In this document: positions 48,451 to 60,100 of the stretch, in pieces
Layout: each line of letters opens with the position of its first letter
How positions within the stretch are numbered: position 1 is the first letter of the stretch
Assembly: GCA_035079385.1 (NCBI GenBank)
Contig: JAVHKY010000013.1
Location: forward strand, 2,914,001-2,978,000
DNA length: 64,000 bases
Source: Aspidiotus rigidus
Lineage: Eukaryota > Arthropoda > Insecta > Hemiptera > Diaspididae
Direction of reading: 5' to 3'
Translations under genes and position numbers: made by a program
Notes under the pieces: model-generated
Databases searched by the model: none
Seen by the model: the letters and a program-made list of their open reading frames with translations, nothing else
Told to the model about the DNA's origin: nothing

Positions 48451-51400
48451 ATGGCGTTTGTAAGTACATAATTAGCATTCTTTCTTTCTTTCTTTCCTTT
48501 AATTTATTCTTTAAAAATAATAGGTCGATACCATTAATAAATTTATGCCATTGTGTTACATCTATATTACAATTGATAGTTCTTTCGCAACGGCAGTACG
48601 CAGGAAAAACTCCTTAACGATTGCTTACAACTCAACTTTTTATTTCTATATAAGTACGATTTTTGTATAAGAAGGAGAAATGAAGGTCACCCATCCCCGC
48701 TACAATCACTGTTATCAAAAACGTATAATCCTTGTCGTCCCTTGTAAAGAGATCAAGTCAACGTGAGGAGGAACTGTACGATGTCCTGAAGTTCTTGTTT
48801 TCAGCGTCGTGAACTTTCTTTCATTTCTTGACTATTTACACAAGTTTTCAAGTATGTCCTCAGTAAGGACAGGTTTTTTGAGATTAAAATGCTCGAACTC
48901 GCTGTTTACTTTTATATTATAGTTTACTATTACATTTTATAGTTAATGCTTTTTCTATATAATTTTAGACATATCTAATTGTCGTCTTATTCATACTGAA
49001 TGTTGGAACTGCGATTCGTATTCTGGGGATCTTCCCTTATGCAGCACAAAGTCATATGTCGTGTAATCTGGGTGTCATGAAGAGTTTACACGCTGCTGGG
49101 CACCACATTACCATAATACGTCCGTTTCCTGTTGAGGCAGGAATTGCAAATTTCACGACCATCGATTCTCGTTCCAATAACACGGTCGTATTTATTGGGC
49201 AAGCAATGGTGGAAGAGTATGACAAGAGCGTTGGAGACATGATGGACTTCTTACTGGAAGTAGATATGACGCATTGTCACGACATCGTGAAGTTGCCAGC
49301 TGTTCAGGTTTGTCCGTCAAACAGGTTATTTTTCGGATAAATATCCACTCATCTTTTTTTTATTTTTGACAAGTTCCATGTCTTTGTTCAGACCTTTTCT
49401 CTCACCTGCTCCGATTCCAAAATTTGCGTGCGCGTGCATGCAGATGACCTTTGGGACTTGGAAAGAAATTTATGTGAATTTCTCCCGTTCATGGAAAAAT
49501 TTCAAATCATGTGTATGTCTTTGGTCGTTTGCAAAGAATGAAAGAAATACGAAGTAAAGATATATCTAACTCAATTATATCGATTTATCAACATTGATAT
49601 AATCGATAATTATATCAGTCATGATTATATATCGATATATAGATCTCCATTATAATGAAATATCGAATCCATACTCGGCTGCTATGGTTAGTTCTGCTTT
49701 CATTATAGGCCTAGTATACTGTATATTAGGCCCAGTATGATGAAAGGTGAAGGTCAAAACTTTTCCAAGCCGCTAATATAGGTCAAGGTCATTGATGACG
49801 TCATAAAGTGTGACGGGACGTTACATAGCTTGCTGTCTGACCTCCAGCCCAAAGTCATATTAGATGTCAAAATTATGGCTTCCTCAACAAAGTTAAACGA
49901 GGTACGCAGGAAACCTGTTCCATGGGTTGAATTGGTTTTCGGATTGAGACTTTAAATCAAAACCTTGACGATTTTTTAAGTTTTCCTAAGCCCCTTGTAT
50001 CATGGCGCAGGTAGCCTAAAAGTAAGAATTTTTTGAAGTCCATTTCCTTCTTCTCATCCATTATGGCTTGATAGTGAAAATTTTTCCTTGTCCCTCGTCT
50101 ATCATAGATTTCTTGAGGGCCAAAATTTTTCCAAGTTTTTATTTGGACGACATGTAAATTTTTCGAAAAACCTCTCATAGAACGGATTCCTGTTAAAAAG
50201 CTCCGTTTGCGCATTTATACTGTAGGGTTACACTAAGTCCGAGCCCTAATAATCCGGTATACTGTCTCTCCTCTTCCTTTATAAACTATATAACGTCATA
50301 AGCTAGTGACTTAATCATGACCCCCTAGCCTAATTCTGAAATTTGCGAGTTCAATCCACCCCCATCATCCTTGTGATATATAAATGGCTTAGTACAGGTT
50401 TTCATACTGCTGTATGTTAGGTTTCGGGAAGGCCTGCTTTCATGAAGTCTAATATAGTAGGACTGGAGTAGTTCAATGTTTATTCTGCTAGTTCGCCCTC
50501 GTTACGTAGATGACTCACAGTTCACTACGCCTATATTAATCCAAAAACGGGGACGAGCGAGTGATGCGAGTGAGCCCTCTGACCTAGATAGCTTATCTTA
50601 CAGTAGACCACGCCTATATTGCTCCATGAACAGGGTCTGCGCCTCTGTGAGAAAAATTCACAAGCTAAGTCATGATTTCATCACAAAGAAGACGTGGCCT
50701 TGAAATATAGCCTAAATGTCATTTACTAGTAGATATGAAACATGATCTTTATTTATTTGGTTCAGCCAAAAAATCTCTCTTTTTCTTTTCGCAGGAAGCA
50801 TTACAGTCTACCAAAAAATTGTACGACGTTATGTTCATAGAACTGTTGTTATCGCACGAGTGTTTTCTGCCCGTTGCTGAGAAACTGAATATTCCCGTCA
50901 TAGGGGTGGTAACGCTTCACAGCTGGAAATTCTCCGATCGTTATGTAGGACTACCGAATTATCCCGCGGTTATACCGTTCGATATATCGGGAATCATGAC
51001 GCTTGAGATGACTTTCATGGAACGTATCGTCAATTTATGGCACAATCTCTTCATCGACTATATTTGGAGGCGGAAAATGGACAAAGAGATGGAGAGGTTT
51101 TATCGAGAATACTTCACCGAAGATTTACTGTACACTAAGGATATATCGTTGATTTTTTATAATAATCACGACAGTTTATTACCTCGACCTATACCACCAA
51201 ATGCGATAAATGTTGGAGGAATACACCTGAAACCAGCAAAGCGGTTGCCGAAAGTGAGTTCTGGAGATTAGCTCAGATGAAATCGACCAATTTTTCCTAA
51301 AAAGTGAACTACAAAAAAAAACAACTGCACATTATTTTCTTAATTGATGAGAGTGGGTATGTTCAAGGTTTTGATACTAGATTAAGGGAGGGGACGATTA

Positions 51401-53219
51401 TGAAACAATGAAATATTTTATGGGAACAGAAACGAAAACCTTTACGTGACGGAAAATATATTTATTATTCAACTTTAAGAGCTCTACCGTCTACAGATTT
51501 TATACACAAAAAAATATACCTATTAATTAAGCTGACGTTTCGAAGGCACAGCCTTCATCTTCGGAGCAAGAATTATATACAGATGCCCCGAAGATGAAGG
51601 CGTGCCTTGGAAACGTTAGTTTAATTAATTTATACCTAATTATTTTTTTTTGTGTATAAAATCTGTAGACGAGGGAGCCTTTAAACTCGAATAATAAATA
51701 TTCTATGGAATCTCTTGCGTGCTAGGTGGTGGCCAAAACGACGCCGTCATCGTCATACGAAAAATATTCTTTGTCAACATTCACAAATTTCCTTCAGTGT
51801 ATCTGAAAAAGAAAGGTTTTCATATTATTGACACTTTTCTTCCAAATTCCTTCAGAATTTTTACATCCTTTAGGACCTTTCCTTGCGACCTAACGCTCGC
51901 GGGCTCCTCGCCTCACGGATACTTCTAATTTTTCATCATGTATGTACTAGTCTTTCAATTTACTTTTGATATCACTATTCCTCGTAGTTATTTTCTTTAT
52001 TCATGTGGACTTGACACGTTGTCCTTTCTTTCTGATAGGATTTACTCAAATTTATCGAAGAAGCTACTCACGGAGTCGTACTTTTCTCGCTTGGTTCAGT
52101 GGTTAAGGCAAGCACTCTTTCGCGGGAACATCGAAACGCTTATCTTGAAGCATTCAGGTCAATACCACAAAGAGTTATCTGGAAATATGAAGAGAATATA
52201 GAAAATCTTCCGCAGAACATCATGTTATCGAATTGGATCCCACAACGTGATATTCTAGGTAGGACACTTGACTGAAGGCCAGTTTTACCAACGCGTGCTC
52301 ATTGGTGACCTCAGGTTAGCTAGACCTCTACCAACCCTAACCGCCCGATTTCGGGTGGGGGACATTAGCAACTAACTTGTGTTTGGTAAAACTGGCCCTC
52401 ATACGCTCAAGTTTTTCTTTTGATATAAATTTACGACTTAAACTGTTGACCTGCCAAGAGGTGAATGAAAGAAAGAGAGGGAAAGGAAAGATATGAAATG
52501 AATAAAAACGCAAATTTTTACTCCTCTTCAAATTCGATATAATATATGATAATAATTTTTTTTTCTCTCTTAGGTAAGTAAATATAAAAGAACCGAGAAA
52601 TCAATTGTTCACTGCTCTTTTTTTTTTTAGAACATAAAAACGTTATTGCCTTTATGAGCCATTGCGGACAAAGTGGAGTGTATGAAGCAGTGGTGACCGG
52701 TACACCAGTTGTCACTATTCCTCTGTTTGGTGATCAGTACTCAAATGCCGGCCTCTTACTTCATCGTAAAGTTGGCGTATTCTTGGATTATAAGACAGTA
52801 ACCAAAGATAAAGTTTTAACATCGCTAAATACAATTATCAACGATACAAGGTAACGAGGAGAGGACAAATTTCACAATTCTTTCTCTTTGCCGTGACGAA
52901 TAATAGAATGATTCTTTGCAGTTATTATCAGCGAATGCAAGAACTCTCGCTCGTATTCATGGACAGACCAATGTCTCCTCAAAAATCCATTGTATACTGG
53001 ACCGAGTACGTAGTCAGGCATAATGGAGCTCCGTTACTGAGAGCCTTAGGAACAGATATGCCGCTCTACAAATATCTCATGCTGGATATCATTGCATTGG
53101 CCTCAGTCATCATAATTGGTGCTCTTTTTGTCATCTTGAAGATAACGAGGAAATTTTGGGCATGTTTCCTAAAAGGATCGATGCTTAAGCATACCTCAAA
53201 AGCTAAGAAAGATGAGTAA
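48451..53219 (+). CDS. UDP-glycosyltransferase, UGT-4 (six exons)
   Basis: Exons: 48451-48459 (ATGGCGTTT, then gtaagt), 48969-49307, 50795-51253, 52039-52258, 52631-52850 and 52922-53219. They join in frame to 514 residues, the same length as UGT-2. It has the same signal peptide, catalytic-His region AAGHHITIIRP, signature FMSHCGQSGVYEA, PLFGDQYSNA, membrane segment and KKDE tail. By hand count it differs from UGT-2 at about 17 of 113 residues in exon 2 and 12 of 153 in exon 3, but only about 10 of 244 in exons 4-6. The changes thus concentrate in the aglycone-binding half. Intron 3 carries a foldback insertion absent from UGT-2. Intact; likely functional. Confidence 0.93.
51424..51695. mobile_element. 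Foldback insertion in UGT-4 intron 3 (Penelope-like?)
   Basis: Two arms of about 110 bp are inverse copies. Shared blocks include gtctacagattttatacaca and gccttcatcttcgg. It is flanked by the 13-bp imperfect direct repeat aaatattYtatgg (51411-51423 and 51696-51708), which is single-copy in UGT-2 intron 3 near 31612. The motif gatgaaggc...gaaacgt in the arms resembles sequence in Penelope-like element terminal repeats that carry hammerhead ribozymes, but the CTGA part of the core is not intact. Confidence 0.6.
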
Positions 53220-55092
53220 TAGAGAGGAATGAGTAACAATTGATCAGGTGGGAATTGTAACCGGGGCTGTTGCCAGGATTTGAAGGCTACGGGGATTGAC
53301 TAACGTGTTTCTCAATTATCTTTTATAGTAAATTTTACGTTACGAATTTATTTTTGTATAATTGAGATAGAGGAGGGGTCAAGAGAAAGGGGAGATCTTT
53401 ATCCTTCTAACACACGTGTACTACTCATTTGATTGTAACATTGGAAGTCTATCTCTTTATAAAAGTATAAGGAGAGAACTCAGTGAGGTTCCGAATGTAT
53501 GTCGAAATGTTGTCCCCCTTGAGAAAACTCGAAATCCAAAAAATTTGACCCATTGGGCTGCAGAGCCATTTTTAGATTTAAAATCCAAATCACTATCTCA
53601 GGCAATAATGATTGTAGAGAAATGAAACATGAGGACATTTTAGAAGATGTAAACGTGCATACATCGCATTTAAAAAAAAAATCAATCCATATTGTCCCTA
53701 GTTTTTTGCAATAACAAAACTTTAAACTCATTTAGGGGAAAAAAAGGCTGCTAGAACCCGGGGAAATATATTCATTTGAAGCGCCATGACTTCGAGTATA
53801 ACATACTTTAGTACCCTAGTTTTCGGTGAGGTAGAACATTTCCCAAACAAGCAATAATTTTTTCATCAATAGCTGCGGGATAAGTTATGATTGCTGCCTC
53901 AATCAATAGACCGCGTGGAATCAATAGTCAACCTTTGGGCTGAAAAATACACACTGCTTACATTCATTTTGTTTACTTTGCGATGTGTTTATTTTTCTGT
54001 TTCCCTAAGTCGCAGCGGCACAAACTCATAAAATTTCAGTCGAAAGATATCGCGTTATACCAAAAATTGTGCGGATATTGTAAAAATTTATTCATTTGAA
54101 TTAAATAAATTTAATCATTCGAATTTCATAGGTAGGTAGTCGCTAGTTGGACTGTGACACTGTGTCCTACCAAAAAGAAACGCCTTTGGAAGTTTCGTTA
54201 TTTTTTTCAAAATACGATCTGGACTGTTTCTTAAACTTGTAAGTTAAGCGTTCTGTGCATACAATTTTTCATTGATTCAGTTGTTTCACCTTTTGTGAAA
54301 CAGTCGTGAACTTTGATCTGTGTACGAGCATGAATACCTGCGATCATTACTATATGTTCAAACGTCGATATATCATTAGCCTATTTTTACTCACTTTGAA
54401 TGCAGACAATGTGCGAGCTGATATCTCAAAATTTGAGCGAAAAATATATCAATACTTTCATTGTGAGTTAATCTGGTAATTCTTTAGCGTAAAATACCTT
54501 AGAAATCACTTCTATAAGTTACCTACCTGTATCAAATTCAAGGTAGGTAGTATCAACACATGAGAGGCGATCTAAGAAACCGTAGGTACCTAAATTCTCT
54601 CCAATTTTTTTTTGTTTTTTTAAATAGAAGTTTTTTGAATCCAACAAAATAAATTGTCCACATCGGTTGAAAATTCCCTGAGATATGATCTTCGGAAGTT
54701 ACAACTTTTAAAAAGTGAATTCAGCTGAGAAAATTGGAAAAAAGTTACTGAAAGTTTGTGACTAAAAAAAAATTGGAGCGAGTTTAGGTACGGTTTCTCA
54801 GATCGCCTCACATATACAGAATCGAATTAAATAGTTTTTTATTGATGAAGACGGTGCCTTGACTTTTGATCCAGAGCGTCATTATACAAAATATTTCAGA
54901 CAATATAACTCTGAGCAAAAATTCTTCGGACAAAAAGTCCTGATGCCTAGTAAGGGAAACAATAAATTCTGCTCCAAAAGAATTAACCAGTCTGTATCAA
55001 CTTGAAAGTCTTCGTTCAAATAAATAGGTAGTATAACGGGAATTTACCATAATAACTAGTCGCATTAGCTTATTGAGAATTTTTTCATTAGA

Positions 55093-55484
55093 CAGGAAGG
55101 AACTAAAATGGTTGGGCCACACGGTACCTTACTGTCGATTTCTATGCCCTGACCAGTATTATGTTGTTTACGAAAATCTCTGGATCAAGGAGATTGTGCT
55201 GGAATCGTTGAGTTGCATGAAATTTGAAGTAGAAATTCTCGCTTGTTGCTGTGGATCAAGACCTCCCATTAGAACTCATCTGCGGTTGGAGGAACACTCG
55301 TACTTTGTTAATGGCCTAAGAGGTGAAATTTACCAACTGAAAGAAGCTTCAGGCCTCTGCGATCATCGTCATACTTGGACCATCCACGAATGTGTTAGTG
55401 ATGCAGATGATGATTCTTGGGGCTGTATGACGTGGATTGGAAAATGTATAAATTGTATTAAGCTTAAATTTGGGAAAAGTATTA
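55093..55484 (+). CDS. Possible internal exon, unknown protein
   Basis: Open for about 130 codons. A good acceptor (ttttttcattag) stands just before it and a possible donor (attac followed by gtaggt) at its end. The translation is compositionally protein-like, with a Cys cluster (LACCCGSRPP) and a His/Cys stretch (CDHRHTWTIHEC), but I recognise no family. The partner exons were not found. Confidence 0.3.
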
Positions 55485-55708
55485 CGTAGGTGGTTCGTTT
55501 GATACGAGCCCTAATACCCGGTCGTTTTTCAATTTTTAGTCGGAGGCAAAGGTTTTTCTTCTTTTGTACTCGTACTTGTACATGCTTCGTTTATTCTATT
55601 GATAAATAGCCAAGCAAAATAGTTACCTTGGAATGTCGTTCAATGGAGTAATCTTAGAGCTAAGCAAATCAGCATTTTCATAATAAAGTATAATTTATAT
55701 TCAAAAAA

Positions 55709-56095
55709 TTGGTAAAGTTTGAACTACTTGCAGTTCTTTATACTGTATTAGTTCTACCGAAAATTCACAACACTTCTATACACGTTAAACACGCCAATAC
55801 CGTGTGCAATCCCAGTCAATGCGAGAGCACAAATATCACAACAATTACTAATTCAATACTGATCGTTATTCCGGTTTTTTCTCGGGCTTATAGGTATATC
55901 CGCGGACGCTATTCCAGATATTTCCTTAAGAATCTAGACGGCGGTCAAATCATGCAACTTATCCTTCTCGTCTTTTCTCGATTCTTCCCCATTCATGCAT
56001 TATCCTGTCTATACTTTATCGCGCTTTCCAATTTTTTTACGTACTCAGATAGTGAATATCTTGATGACAGTTATTCAACACTCCAAGTAGGTTAG
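55709..56095 (+). CDS. Unrecognised open frame with hydrophobic N-terminus
   Basis: 128 codons beginning MVKFELLAVLYTVLVLP, which could be a signal peptide or membrane anchor. A second hydrophobic stretch lies near residues 85-108. A donor-like caa/gtaggt lies near its end. It may be one exon of a small membrane protein or chance. Confidence 0.22.
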   Translation: MVKFELLAVLYTVLVLPKIHNTSIHVKHANTVCNPSQCESTNITTITNSILIVIPVFSRAYRYIRGRYSRYFLKNLDGGQIMQLILLVFSRFFPIHALSCLYFIALSNFFTYSDSEYLDDSYSTLQVG

Positions 56096-57130
56096 TATTG
56101 GCATACGCGTTCACGTCAACACTATAGGCCATTTGAGTCAATACGTGTTCCTACTGAAGATCTTGGCGTACTGTGTATCGCAAATTCAAAATCCTTATTC
56201 TTCTCTTATACCTCGTGTATCGAAAGAAATTTATTTGGGCAAGTTTATTAAATCACTTAAAGGTGACTCAAAGACTACAATATCATATGCATCTACCAAT
56301 CTGTTCAGAAGTAGGACGGGCAAACATAAAAATGCTGGCATACCCTGTATCTCTATACAAAAAAAAAAAACAAGAAATTTCTGAAATAATACGTTCCAAC
56401 ATGTAATTTGAGTGATAGCAAAGGCTCACTGATGCACCCTACGAAATTTACCTCTTTCTGTTTTAAAAACTCAAAATTATTGCAATAGATATTTGAGGAA
56501 GAGCCCGCCAAATATGCCGGTATAAGGAAAGAATTTTTCCGGGATGTATTTGCTATGACAATGGAGAAATGGTAGGTCTGACTAAGATTACAATACTAGA
56601 AACTACAAAGAATAAAATTTAGGAAAGTGAAAAAAGCAAAAAAATGTACTTCATTTATCGAACAAATTTTCATGATTGCATAAGAGTAGCTATTCTATAA
56701 AAAGTTTTATTGGAAAAAGAAGAGTACCCCGTAAAGAACTTCTCTAAATTTCAGCGCTTGACGAAACTTTCAACAATCAAGGATAAATGCAGTTTCCATT
56801 GATTAAAAATTAAGGATCTTGAATATTAACCTACATCTTCCAAGTATTTAAACCAAAAAAATAATAAATCAACGAGTTTCGAGAATAGATTTGTTCTTAT
56901 CTAATATTTTTAACGCAAATCACAATTTTACTAGGCTATTTTTATAGAATTTCACTACAAAACAAAACTATTGTTAACAAATAAATTAACGCGGCAAGTA
57001 CGAAAGAAGAGCCGAAAATGGCACGAAGAATAAAAATATTACCTACAGGCCTAGATCAAAAATTGAAAAAAAAAAAAAATTAAAAAAATTGAGTATGGTA
57101 AACGAAAAATATAACAAGAGTTTAAAACAA

Positions 57131-60100
57131 TTATAAATGACTGAATTGTTCGAGAAGCGGTTCTCCATAATGTGATATCACATAATCGTGATAATACATC
57201 ATTATGCATAGAGGTTGGCCGAGGATCAACGTCAGCCACACAATTATGTTACTCCAACGGGATCCATACTTTTCTTCGACCCGGCAGCTAATGACGGATA
57301 GCGGTAACTGCAATTGAATGGTAACAAGAATTAAATTGGTTTACTTCGTTCTAACAAAAAAACAGTAACCGGTCCGCCACAGGAAGAGGAGGAAGTGGTA
57401 ATACAGGAATACACCTACATTCACCGACTCAAGAGAAACTAAATGAAGGAGGAAAAAGGCTGAATCATCCCCTCAAGTCCCCTCTTCAAAAGCTATACAT
57501 TTTTACATACTTGTGACATCATTCCCACAAATGCCCAACTTCGATATGTCCTCAGCGGTACGCTGACCAGGAATTCATGGAAGAAAGCGCTTATAAAGAA
57601 TACAACAGCACTAGCGGAGAACTTACTGCATCCCATTTCAACCAGTGGTTTATAAACATGTCTACAAGACAAAAATGAAACATGAAGTATCTTAAGGTTC
57701 AGACTATAAAAATCCAACGTATATTTACCTCACAGCCCATCTATGAACGGCAGTGTTCCATTTTCGCCAAAAAATATTTGAATTGGGAGAGTTCCACCAA
57801 TCCGAGTAGAAATCACGATCCGCAAAATGAAACAGCTCGCCGAGAAAGTTGAAAAATGAATGAAAGACCAAGTAGAACATTACTAGCCACAGCAAATGAT
57901 TGGGAATCTGTCAAAATGGAAATGAATGATCGTTACCACGTTTTGTAGGTTCAACTGATATGAATTCTTTCAACTTACGGATAATTTGAGAAGTCTTTCA
58001 GTACTTTTTAGAATGTCCATGTTCTGTAAACAAATAATGAGAGGATAGATGTAGTTATAGGTGCTAATTCAGATTATCTTTTTTAGAGACATATGGCTAA
58101 TAGCAAAACGAATTTCCAATGGTTTCAATTTTCAAACAATTAATCCTCTTTGACTGTTCTAGTTCAATGTATTAGAGAAGGCAGTACAACCTAAATCATT
58201 GAATGAAGTTAAAAGATTAAGGACAACTCTTAATTCTTGGTGCATGATCTTTCCAACCATCAATATTGGATTTACGACTCCCAGTTGAGTACAATACTCA
58301 AATGAGGAGGGTTCTGACAGAAGGGCGTTTGTCCCATAAGAAATGCATTGAGCGGACGCCCTTTTGCCAGATACATCCCCAAACGCACATCAAGTTTCAT
58401 TTTAAAAATTTGGGCCAGATATTTAAATGTATTATTATATTATTTTTTATCAATTTATTATTTATAAAATTGATTTTTATAAATTTAATTTATATTTATT
58501 TGTTGATTAAAATGACTTTTTTTAAAATTATTTTTTAATAAATTTTACATTAGGCCTACCATTTTTTTTTATATTTCAATTAAATATAGTTTTGAAAATT
58601 TTATTAATTTTAATTATAATTTTTTTTTTATAAATAATAACATTCATAAAAATTATTAATTGAATATTTTATTTGATTTTAATATGTTATTTTATATTAT
58701 TTTGTAATAATTTGTTCAACTTATTTATTATAATTTTAATAATGGTGGTGCGGGTGAAGAGCGAAAGGTTTCCTTGAACCGATCTAAATTAATTTTTATG
58801 AGAGAAGATGATTTGTGAAAAATTTTATGCTTACTCCGCACTTCCAAACTTCTTCGTTCCCACTGAACATTCAAATGAGAAAACATGGCCGTCTTTAGTA
58901 TCAGCAGGGCGGGAATACTAAAGCTGGCAACGACGCGGTGACGAAAAATACGGGGCCGAGTTTCATACGCGCTCTTATAGAAAAACCTTCGAAAAACACA
59001 TTAATCGTTGATTTCCAAATGAACCCAGTTCTGTAAAAGCCGGTCAAGCGACATGACAACAACCTATAAAATAAGGTCTGTCGTACGAATACAAGAAATA
59101 TTTCTCTCCGAAATGTTGTCATATCGCTCGACCGGCTTTTACAGAACACTGTTTAAATAGTATTTGATTCTGTAGGGAAAAAGTTGCTAAATAATAAATG
59201 CAAGGAGTAAGGGAGTAAATGATTCTGAATTTTTTGAGCTCGGTCTCGTTAAGATCGATCTACTATAAAACGAGTTATAAACATTTTAAAATAAAAAGTC
59301 AGACAGAGGGCGAAGTGCGGCACATTACCACGCGTTGTCCCCTGTCCGACTTTTCTTCAAAAACGTTTACAACTCGCTTTGTAATTGATCAATCTTAACG
59401 AGACCTAGCTCAAAAAATCGAGAAGCGTTTACTCTTTTGATGTACAAATTCACTTTTTTTCCACAGGATTGAATACTATTCGCAAATCAACGATTAACCT
59501 GTTTTTTTGAGTTTTTTTTGAGTTTTTTTTTTTTCATAAGAGCGAGTACATTCGTTAGCCCCTAACGACATTTCCAATTTTTGAATATTCCGGTCTAATA
59601 CCAGAGATGGCTACGGAGAAAATTATCCTGCTCCCGTTTTTAATTTTGCAGATTATAATGCTTCTAGCGGATGGCCGGCCCAAATAAATAGAACACATCA
59701 GCCTATTCCAACGATAGGGTACAACATTTGAAAAGACTCATTGGTTCTAGTTCCTAAATTCTATCATACCCGTCGCTATTTTAATTTTAACGTTCTGATG
59801 AATTTATGACACAGAAAGCATTCTTATCAAAATTGTTTTTCATATGTATTATGTTACACTCAAGAGTCAAGACACTAATATGAAGCGACTTTTAGTGACC
59901 TTATCACACTTGTTATTCCAGTACCGTGTATGAGAAGAACAACATAAACTCACCGAAAATGGTATCAATGAATGTTTGACAGAAGGAATAATCCATTGTT
60001 GAAAAATCGCTAAAAATACATGGAATCCTATTACCAATTCAAAAATACGTTTAATAATGAATCTGTAACAAAAAATAACAAATAGGTACGTAACTTCTTT

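Larger units (their letters stand above)
44250..53807 (+). repeat. Segmental duplication, copy B (contains UGT-4)
   Basis: Partner of 23480-33715, same orientation, about 20 kb apart. It lacks the MULE remnant, the 1.25-kb inverted-repeat insertion and the solo LTR of copy A. It carries a 768-bp insertion at 46427-47194 and a foldback insertion at 51424-51695 instead. Confidence 0.85.
53220..57130. other. Intergenic DNA between UGT-4 and DGAT1
   Basis: 53220-53807 is the shared 3' flank of the duplication. After that the DNA is unique, with two unrecognised open frames listed separately (55093-55484 and 55709-56095). A further possible exon at 56490-56571 encodes FEEEPAKYAGIRKEFF and ends in a stop. 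It follows a plausible acceptor (attgcaatag). Confidence 0.4.

Noticed and set aside
51541..51620. An active hammerhead ribozyme
   Set aside because: The CTGATGA core is changed at its first two positions in both arms, so only a resemblance is reported.
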